Of a stretch of 27,500 nucleotides of DNA, positions 19,324 to 27,500 are shown piece by piece. The notes beneath the pieces were generated by a model that was given only the letters and a program-made list of their open reading frames with translations, was not told the DNA's origin and did not search any database. Each line of letters begins with the position of its first letter. Within the stretch, counting starts at the first letter, position 1. The DNA is taken from NCBI GenBank assembly GCA_002104895.1, contig MCFG01000018.1, positions 272,501 through 300,000 of the forward strand, read 5' to 3'. Both the position numbers and the translations under genes were made by a program. The DNA comes from Anaeromyces robustus. Its lineage: Eukaryota > Neocallimastigomycota > Neocallimastigomycetes > Neocallimastigales > Neocallimastigaceae.

Positions 19324-20364
19324 TTAATTTTCTATCCATTCAATACGGTCTTTTAAACCATGTCTTCTATTAAATGTATTATATGTAGAATTATTGTATG
19401 GAGTTAAACGTCTATAAAGTTGTTCAAATAATTTATAACAATACAAATAATCTGGTTCTTCCATAAAACCTAAATTTCTGGTATAATCTAATAATTTTGC
19501 AAATTCATTTGGTAAATTACCACAAATTTCATATAATGTAGATTCTCTCTTCTTAATTCTAATTTTTGCCCAACCTTCTCTTGAAGAGGATGCTTTAATT
19601 CCCATCCATGGTAGTGAAGCTTTGGCTAAATCTATAAGAACATAAGCTAAAGATTCTAAATCATCTCTACGAGTATGATCAAAGCCTTCATGTACATTTA
19701 CACTAGCATATCTTGCTGTACCAACACGTGAACGACTTTTCATTGGTTTTCTAAATGGAATATGTCTCTTGGTTACTGGATCACGATAAAATGATGAAAG
19801 TCCAAAATCAACAACATATATAGTTTGATCTTTAGGATTATTTACATTACCTACACAAAATTGATCTGGTTTAACATCACGAAAAACAATACCTTTTGAA
19901 TGAATAAATTGAAAACGATTAATAAGTTCCATACCACAATAAGCAACAGCTCTTAATGAAAGTTTACCAGTTGGTGAAGATTTCTGAATATCTCTTAATG
20001 ATGGACCTAATTGTTCCATAACAAGAATATTCCAATTTCCTTCAACACCCATATGGAATACTTTTGGAATACCTACAGGTCTTTCCATGTTTTGATTCTT
20101 TATTTTATCGTAATTACGATTATAATATCTCATATCCATATTGTTAGTATTTCCATAATTTTTAATCATATTATTATGACTTGGTTGGGATAAACATAAA
20201 TACATATCCCTTTCATGTTCTAATTGAGGATAATCAATAGTTGCTGGTTCACGTTTAACTGCTACTTTAGAATTAGTACGAATATTTAAAGCAGAAAAAA
20301 CTTGTCCGAAAGTACCTTCGGAAAGTTTTTCAACTACTTCCCATTGACCTGCTAAAATTACCAT
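19324..20364 (-). CDS. Casein kinase 1-like protein kinase, divergent catalytic loop
   Basis: An intronless 346-residue frame starts at ATG 20362-20364 in an AAA-ATG context. It covers a whole kinase fold of the CK1 group (serine/threonine phosphorylation). Visible motifs are the nucleotide loop SEGTFGQVF (15-23), Lys37 in VAVK, VFRDVKPDQF (160-169), DFGLSS (186-191), and the CK1-specific segments GTARYASVN (215-223), RRDDLES (232-238) and SLPWMG (250-255). The late KRESTLYEICGNLP and PDYLYCYKLF segments are also CK1-like. Oddities: the first glycine of the loop is Ser15, the HRD histidine is Phe161, and the metal-binding asparagine of the catalytic loop is Gln168. An N/Y-rich insert of about 30 residues (64-95) lies where CK1 is short. 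The catalytic Asp163, Lys165 and Asp186 remain, so activity is possible but uncertain. The tail past the kinase core is very short. Confidence 0.93.
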   Translation of the reverse strand: MVILAGQWEVVEKLSEGTFGQVFSALNIRTNSKVAVKREPATIDYPQLEHERDMYLCLSQPSHNNMIKNYGNTNNMDMRYYNRNYDKIKNQNMERPVGIPKVFHMGVEGNWNILVMEQLGPSLRDIQKSSPTGKLSLRAVAYCGMELINRFQFIHSKGIVFRDVKPDQFCVGNVNNPKDQTIYVVDFGLSSFYRDPVTKRHIPFRKPMKSRSRVGTARYASVNVHEGFDHTRRDDLESLAYVLIDLAKASLPWMGIKASSSREGWAKIRIKKRESTLYEICGNLPNEFAKLLDYTRNLGFMEEPDYLYCYKLFEQLYRRLTPYNNSTYNTFNRRHGLKDRIEWIEN

Positions 20365-20956
20365 TTTTGATTTTTTTTTTTTTTTTTAACTTTTTTTAAT
20401 TTTTCTCTTATAACAATTTTTTTTTTAAAAAAAAAAAAGGCTATTGTATTTTAAAATTATTTTTCAATGAAAATTATAATAATATATTGATATTATAATA
20501 GATATATTTATAAAATATTATTGTTTAATTTTCTTTTATGAAAAAAATTTTGTTTACAATTTTTAATCTGGTAAAAAAAAAAAGGATGTATGATGTTCAA
20601 TTAAAAAAAAAAGTAAATTGATTGCATAAGACTTATTATTTTTAGATTGAGATTAACTTTCGATAATAATGAAATATTCTCTTTTTCTCTTTTTTTTATA
20701 TATATTTTTTAATTTGCTTTATTAAATTATTGTTTTTTGTTTTGTTTTGTTTTTTCGTTTTATTAATAGTAATAGTTTGATATTACATATATTATTTACT
20801 TTTCAAAATCATAGAAAGAAAAATATATAATATTTGAAAATAATTTATAAATCTTTTTTTATATTCAGATTTATTTTATTATTTATTAGTATTTGTAATA
20901 TATATTTATTATTATAAAGAACTGTCATAAATTTGTCTAAAGTTTAAAATGTTCTT

Positions 20957-20998
20957 TACTTTAATAAATATTAAAAATAAATAACTTTTATTAAAGTA
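20957..20998. repeat. 12-bp inverted repeat
   Basis: TACTTTAATAAA (20957-20968) is complementary to TTTATTAAAGTA (20987-20998), with an 18-base spacer. Confidence 0.65.
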
Positions 20999-23900
20999 AT
21001 AATCCTTTAAATTAATGTCTTATCACTTTATAAATTATATTTTTTTCAATTTTCAGAAGCAATAGTATTAATTATATTATTGTTAATACAGTTGCTATTT
21101 CGTTTTTATTATTATTTTGTTTTTTCGTTTTTCGTTTTTGTTGTTTTTGTTTTTCGTTTTTTTTTTTTTTATTTTTATTTTTTGTTTTGTTGTATTTGTT
21201 TTTGTTTTGTTTTTTTAATTTTTTTTTACTTTAATTTTTTCGAAAGTTAAAAAAAAATTTAATAATAAATTGCTTTAATCAATAACGATATTATTATTAA
21301 TTATTTTTTCAAACTTAAATCAAGAAAAAAAGAATGAATAATTAATTTATATAATCGATAAAATAACTAAATATTCCTTTTATCTTTTAAGATAATAACG
21401 TGTTTTTTATTTTTTAAATTGCATTTAGTATTATTATATTGATTATCTTGTATTTTTTTTTATTATATCGTTTTCACTTTTATAGTATTTCTGGCACTTT
21501 TTAAATAATTTTATTATAAAAATGAATTTTTTTTATATTAATGTTAGATATTTCTCTTCATTAAATGAAAAAATGCATTCTTATTATCAAAAATATTAAA
21601 TTTAAAATTCTGAAAAAATATTTTTTTTCTTTATTTCTCTTTTTTTTATTTTATTTTCACTATATTAAAATAAAAATAAAATAAAAATAAAATAATTTTA
21701 ATATTAATTAAATATATATATATTATAAATATTTTATAAATAATTTAAAAAAAATTCTTTTTTTTTAATAATTCTTGAAAAAAAAAATATTTAAAAATAT
21801 ATATTATAAAAATAAAAAATAATAGAATTAATTTAAAAAAAAATAAAATAAAGAAAAAAAAAAGTTCTATTATTAATAAAATAATATAATTTTAATATAA
21901 ATAAAAACCTATTGTTTCAGAATTTCTTTGTCCTGAAATATAAAAGATAAAACTAATAAAAAAAAAAGATATTCTTTGTTCAATTTATTTTATGTATAAA
22001 TATATATACATAAATTTAATTGAATAAAAAATATAGAAAATTAAATTTTCTAATACTAATTAAAATAAAATTTTTATTTTAATTCAATAATATATTAATG
22101 CATTTAATCAAATATTTAATTTTTTTATTTTTTTTTTTGTTATTTTTTGAAAAGGGAAATAATGTCTTTTGTAGTTTTTGTTTTTATATTGAATTTTTTT
22201 TTAAGATTTTAACTAAATATTTAACTTTTTTTTTAATTTTTTTTTAATGCATTTTATATATACCAATGTTTTTAAAGTTAATTCGTTTTATTAATTTTCT
22301 AATTATTAAGTTATGCTAGGAAATATATAAACGCTGTAATATTTTATCTTTAGTTTATGTTTTTTTTTATTAAATCTATAATATTTATGTAATATTTAAA
22401 AGTTATTTATGAAAAATAATTTTATATATATAGTTTTACAAATATTTACAATTATATATATAAATGATTATTATATAGATATGAATATTAATACTAATAA
22501 TACTAAAAACAAAAAATAATTTCCTTTTATTTTTTTTTCTTTTTTTTTTAACCTATATATTTTCTACTAGGTAAGGGGATTTTCTCGCTAATATTTTTTT
22601 TTAAATTTATTTTCTTAATAAAAAAATGAAAATTAACAATTTATAAACATAAAGTGTTTTTTTTTTATTATTTTTTTTTGTCTTTATTATGAAACTATTG
22701 TTAAACTAATATTGTTAATCTATTACTTCACTAATTTACTAAATATAACTTAATACTTAATCAACATAACTATTTAATATTCAAATACTATAAATTTCAC
22801 GTTTTGTTGATTTAACTTTTTTTAATGAACTACTTAATATATGCTACTTTTAATATTATTAAATATTTTTTTTCAATTTCTTTTGATCCTTTTTAATTAA
22901 TAATATATATTTCACAATTTATTGTTAATTTTTTATTTTTATATTATTAAATTTAAAAAATATATTCATGTATTAAGTAAAAAAAAAATAAAAGAATTCT
23001 CTTTTTTTATATTTTTACTTTTTGTTTTTAATTTTTATGAAGAAAAAAAAAAAAAGAAAAGAAATAAAAACGTTATTTATATCTATTTAAATATAAAAAA
23101 AAAATAAGTAGTAAATAATATATTTATATAATATATTATTAAATTATTTAGATTATACATAAAAAATATTATTATTAATACTTAATATCATTTATAATAT
23201 ATATATAATTAATTAGTAATATATTATTATAATAATTTTATACTATTTAGGCATAGTTTTTAACAAATAAAATAGAAAATTGAAAACCAATAATAATATA
23301 ATTATAATATAAATTCAATTTATTGCATTTATATTTAGAATTATGTAATATATAGTTTGAATATATACTATTATATATTATTAATATATTAATATATATT
23401 ATAATAATATGACAAAATTATAAATATTGAATTGGTATGTGGAATAAATTTTATCATATATAGTAAAATAAAGAAAAAAATTTTTATATTGTATAAAATA
23501 TCAATATTTAAAATTTATTGAAAATATATAATTTCCGTATATTAATATATATTTTAATATATATGAATTTTAATTTATAAATAATTAAACTATTATATTT
23601 ATTTAAATTTATATTGCGTAGTATTTAATCTTTTTTTTTTTTTTTAAAAAAAAAATTTTTTTTGTGAATAGAAAACTTATCACTTTCTTTATACAAATAA
23701 ATATATTGTATATAATAAAATATATTGTAATATATGTTTTAATATAAATGTATATAATTTTAACATAATACTATTGTTAATATATTTATATATAATATTA
23801 ATATATTTTAAAATATAATATTTTATATTCTTTTTTAATTTTTTTATAACAAATCCATTTAATATTAATTATGTATAATGTGATTTTATTAAATAATCTA

Positions 23901-26360
23901 AATATATATTATCACTTGTTATGGTGATGATTTTTATAATAAAATTATAATATATTATATATATAATAATAATATATATAATTTTTACTAACAAATAATA
24001 AATCACAAATAATATATTGAAAATATAAATAAAAAATACATATTTAAATAGAATAACGAATTAAATTATAACAAATATATTATAATATACTATATTATAT
24101 ATAATAATATATTTGGAAATTTTTAATAAAAATGTTTTTTTTTTAGAAAATATTAGAACACAAAAAAAGTAATTATTATTAAATAAAGGAATAATAAATT
24201 ATTATTAAGATTATTATTTAATATATAATAATATAGAATAATAAGAAGTAATAAGAAATCGTAAGAAATATTAATTAATAATAATTATTTATGATAATAT
24301 TAATTAATAATAATAATTAATAAATTTATTATTCTATTCATTATGTACAAATTATAAATATTATAAATATTATTATTACTTGTATAATAAAAAAAGGTTA
24401 AATAATAACATAATATACAACTTTTAATCATTAATAAGGAATGCTATGTAATAATAATAATAATTAGTAAATAATGTTTATATTATTATTAATTGTTAAT
24501 TATTTTATTATATAGTAATTATTTATTATTATCTATGATTATTAATGATTATTAATGATTATAGTTTATTTATTATTTATTAATTATTATAACTTATTAT
24601 TTATTAATTATTATTTATTATTTATTATTTATTATTTATTTGTTATTAATACTTTTTTATGTTTTATGTAAATACTTTTTTTATAACATATTTAATAATT
24701 TATTTATTATATTTTTAGTTTTTTAAAACTAATAATTGTTTTTTTTTTAAATTATTAATTACTTGTTTATTATATTCCATTATATTCTATTATATGTTTA
24801 TTATATATTAAAATTTTTGTAATGAAATTTAATTACAAAAAATGTTTAAGAAAACAAATTTTATACAAAATATAAAATATAAAATATTAATTATATAATT
24901 ATAAAATTATAAAATTATAAAATTATGAAATATTAAATATAAAATATTAAATATAAAATTGATGAGATCATTTTTATTATCAATTCAATTACATTTGTAT
25001 CTCTTCTAATATAAAAGTTAATATTAAATCTTTTTTATTTTATTCTTATTATATTTATATTGATTATACTGATTGATTATTACATTTTAAAATAATTATT
25101 AAAAATTGACTTTTTAAAATAAAGTTTTAGGAAATATACATAAAATTTATTACATAATTTTTACTTTTACTACATCATTTTTAGCAATCACTTAATATAT
25201 ATATATGGTCATATTAAATTTTTTGTTAAAACGTATTTTAACTTTAAATTTTAGATATATTAAAAAATTATTATTCAAAGTATGTACAAAAATAAGACAT
25301 CAAAAATAATAATAATAATAATAAATAATAAATACAAAGAATTAAAAATGAATAAAAGAATATATGAATATATAAAAAAAAAGTTCAAATAAGAAAAATT
25401 AAACATAATATATATCCCATCACCTCCATTCATTATTCCTTATAATTACAATATTCTATACTTTATGTTTTGTTCTGATACTAATATTCAAAAATGTAAT
25501 TAATATCTAAAAACATTCAATAAACGAATTATAAGAAAAATAATTATTATTTAAAATAAAAAAAAAGCTTATTTGAAATAAAGTGTTTGAATAAATAAAA
25601 TATAAGAATTGATTAAAACCAATGATTGAATCAAAGAGATAAAAAATAAAGTATGGATTATTAAATTCTTTTTTGTAATTTCAAAATAGTATATTATATT
25701 ATTAATTATTATGAAAAATGACAATTAATAATGAAAATATAGAATTATATAATATATACAATATACAAACATGCATTAATAATTACGATTAAAAGTTCCT
25801 ATCTCAAAACTTTAATTGAAATAAACTTTTTATATTAATTTTGTAATTTAATTATTTGATATCGTTAAAACCTAGCCATCTTTATCTAATAAATGTTACA
25901 ATAATTATTAATATATAAAAAGTAAAAAGTGGATATGAAAAAAAAAAAAAAAAGAAAATAAAATTCCTATAATTATATTTTATAATAAATATAAAATAAT
26001 CATTTTAATAACTAACAACTCTATAATTTAATTTTGATTAAGTTTTTATATAATTTAAATTTAAAGTATAATTAATAACATATTATTTTTTTTTATTATT
26101 AATAAAATAAATATTAAGAATATATGGAATAATTCTTTTTCAACTAGATCAACATAGTAATAATATTTGTTTATGTATGATTGAAGCCATCGCTTTAGTG
26201 ATTTAACCATCTGATTAAATTTTATTTATTCAAATGATTTTTTGAAAAGGTTAAGGTTTTTTTTTTAAAAAATTATTCTTTTAGAAGAATAATTTATATT
26301 CATTTCAATTTTTTTTTAAATAATATATATCTATGATATTATATAATTATATTTAATAAT

Positions 26361-26412
26361 TATATTTCACATTTATATTTCACATTTATATTTCATATTT
26401 ATATTTCATTTT
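26361..26412. repeat. 13-bp tandem repeat, four copies
   Basis: Units TATATTTCACATT, TATATTTCACATT, TATATTTCATATT and TATATTTCATTTT run head to tail with at most two changes. Confidence 0.9.
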
Positions 26413-27339
26413 TTTATATTTTGTTATTTTTTCTATATAATAGAATATGTATAAAAGGACTTCTTTTTTTATGTAATATTCATATGTTTTTAACTCATAA
26501 TCTAACCTTTTTATGTTTTTAATTTATTTTTATTTTTTTATTTTTTTACTTTTTTATATTTTCAATTCTCAAAATTAAAAATTGAAAATATGAAAAAAAG
26601 TTTAAAATTTAAATTATTGTTTTATAATAATTACAATTATAATATATTTTAATATATAATGAACAATATATTATTATTTGGTAATAATATAAATTCAATA
26701 ATAATATTAATACATTAAAGAAATATTTTTAATTTCTTTTATAATATTTTCAAAATAAGTTATTGAATAATAAATTATTATTATATTGTAATATATATTA
26801 AAAATATATAATAAAATATATTATTTAATAATGTATAATATTAATTTAATTTAATTATTTATTTATTGTAAAAGAAAAAAAGGATTATATAAAAACTTTA
26901 TAAATGAATGTATGAATAAATAAATAAATAAATAAATATGTTAAATATAAATATATTATAATTAATAATTAAATAAATAAAAGAAAAATTATTTATTATT
27001 CTATTTTATTTTAATTTTTTTTTTAAATTTAAATTTTGCATTAAATAAATTAAAATACTAAATAAAAAATTGTGATTGTTAGTTGTGATTTAACACATTA
27101 TTTAACATTATGTGGTTTAATGTTTAATGTTTAGTGTTTAAGTCATTATTGATTAAGAGACTTTTGAAAAAAACAAAACAAAACAAAATAAAATAAAAAA
27201 AAAAATTTTTTATTTTTCTATTCTCTTCTATCACGTTTGTAATTATAAAAAAAAAAAAAACAAGTTTTTTAAAAAAATTTTAATATTATAAAAATCACCA
27301 AAAAAAGTTTAAATTTTTTCTTTTTTTTTTTTTTTTCAA

Positions 27340-27500
27340 TCAATTAAATTAAAAGTCAGGTTTATGGTCAGCTCATGGATTAACGTGATACAAAAAAAAA
27401 AAAGATTTAAGAAATTCTAATGGAAGTGGTTGTTTTATTAAACAAAGGTAAAATTATTAAAATGATTTAAGGGATGAAATCAAATAATTAATAATAACAA
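27340..27500 (+). other. Coding-like scrap at the right edge, unidentified
   Basis: Base composition becomes more balanced here. On the plus strand 27404-27447 reads DLRNSNGSGCFIKQ and ends in AG followed by GTAAAA, which resembles the 5' splice sites of the PDI gene. A stop lies a few codons upstream in that frame, and no start codon or further exon is visible. It could be an exon of a gene continuing beyond the window or a remnant. I do not recognise it. Confidence 0.25.

Larger units (their letters stand above)
20365..27339. other. Seven-kilobase gene-less A+T-rich desert
   Basis: No frame of credible protein composition was found on either strand. The first few hundred bases hold the kinase promoter. 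The sequence is mostly TTTTA, TATAAT and TTATTA mixtures. The plus strand is T-rich at 21100-21240, and nearly pure A/T fills 23100-24960. There are small inverted repeats (for example 20957-20968 with 20987-20998, and an imperfect one at 21981-22022). No tRNA, rRNA or transposon ends are recognised. Confidence 0.6.

Noticed and set aside
20011-20193. 60-codon plus-strand frame inside the kinase gene
   Set aside because: It is antisense to the conserved kinase N-lobe and has H/I-rich composition typical of a shadow frame.
22922-23107. 61-codon plus-strand frame
   Set aside because: K/I/F/Y monotony with no start context or homology signal.
25332-25439. Short minus-strand frame starting MNGGDGIYIMFNF
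   Set aside because: After the first residues it turns into I/F/L/Y runs from an AAT array, so it is most likely chance.
1-27500. tRNA, rRNA, CRISPR array, or transposon with terminal repeats
   Set aside because: I looked for cloverleaf-like G/C-rich segments, regularly spaced identical repeats and paired ends with a transposase frame, and found none.

Overview
The window looks like nuclear DNA of an anaerobic gut fungus (Neocallimastigomycota, the Neocallimastix/Piromyces/Anaeromyces group). The base composition is extremely A+T-rich, with long homopolymer and TAAT/AAAT-type tracts between genes. The spliced gene has short GT..AG introns. The proteins include long, very regular ankyrin arrays built on TPLFxACxxGN units, which I recall as expanded in these fungi. 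Dictyostelium-like protists share the A+T bias and the PDI layout, so the assignment is an inference and not proven.

Layout. Position 1-98 may hold the 3' end of an unidentified gene. Positions 240-1245 hold decayed ankyrin-gene sequence. From 1246 to 2829 there is no gene, only simple repeats and two strong inverted repeats. A plus-strand ankyrin-repeat locus fills 2830-6051. It ends in a domain that matches the bacterial YoeB/Txe mRNA-interferase toxin family, and the locus looks interrupted about once in its ankyrin part. It is followed by an imperfect direct duplication (6141-6342). A minus-strand, ten-exon protein disulfide isomerase gene runs from 9652 to 7025. It encodes about 383 residues: signal peptide, two CGHC thioredoxin domains, an ERp29-type C-terminal domain and the terminal residues NGEL. 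After a gene-less stretch comes a second decayed ankyrin copy (about 11100-12260). Next is an intact 1110-residue ankyrin protein (13403-16735) with 26 clear repeats and an in-frame hexanucleotide expansion. A T-rich convergent intergenic region separates it from an intronless, minus-strand casein kinase 1-like kinase (19324-20364) with unusual catalytic-loop residues. The last 7 kb is a gene desert with simple repeats. A short coding-like scrap lies at the right edge.

The genes do not form a pathway. The PDI is a housekeeping ER folding enzyme, the kinase is probably a divergent signalling enzyme, and the ankyrin genes are a rapidly duplicating and decaying family. The most notable item is the fusion of a prokaryote-type toxin domain to a eukaryote-style ankyrin array. 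This could mean capture of a bacterial toxin and its delivery or control by a protein-binding scaffold. Exon boundaries were chosen by eye from GT..AG signals, frame continuity and match to the family. No database search was run.
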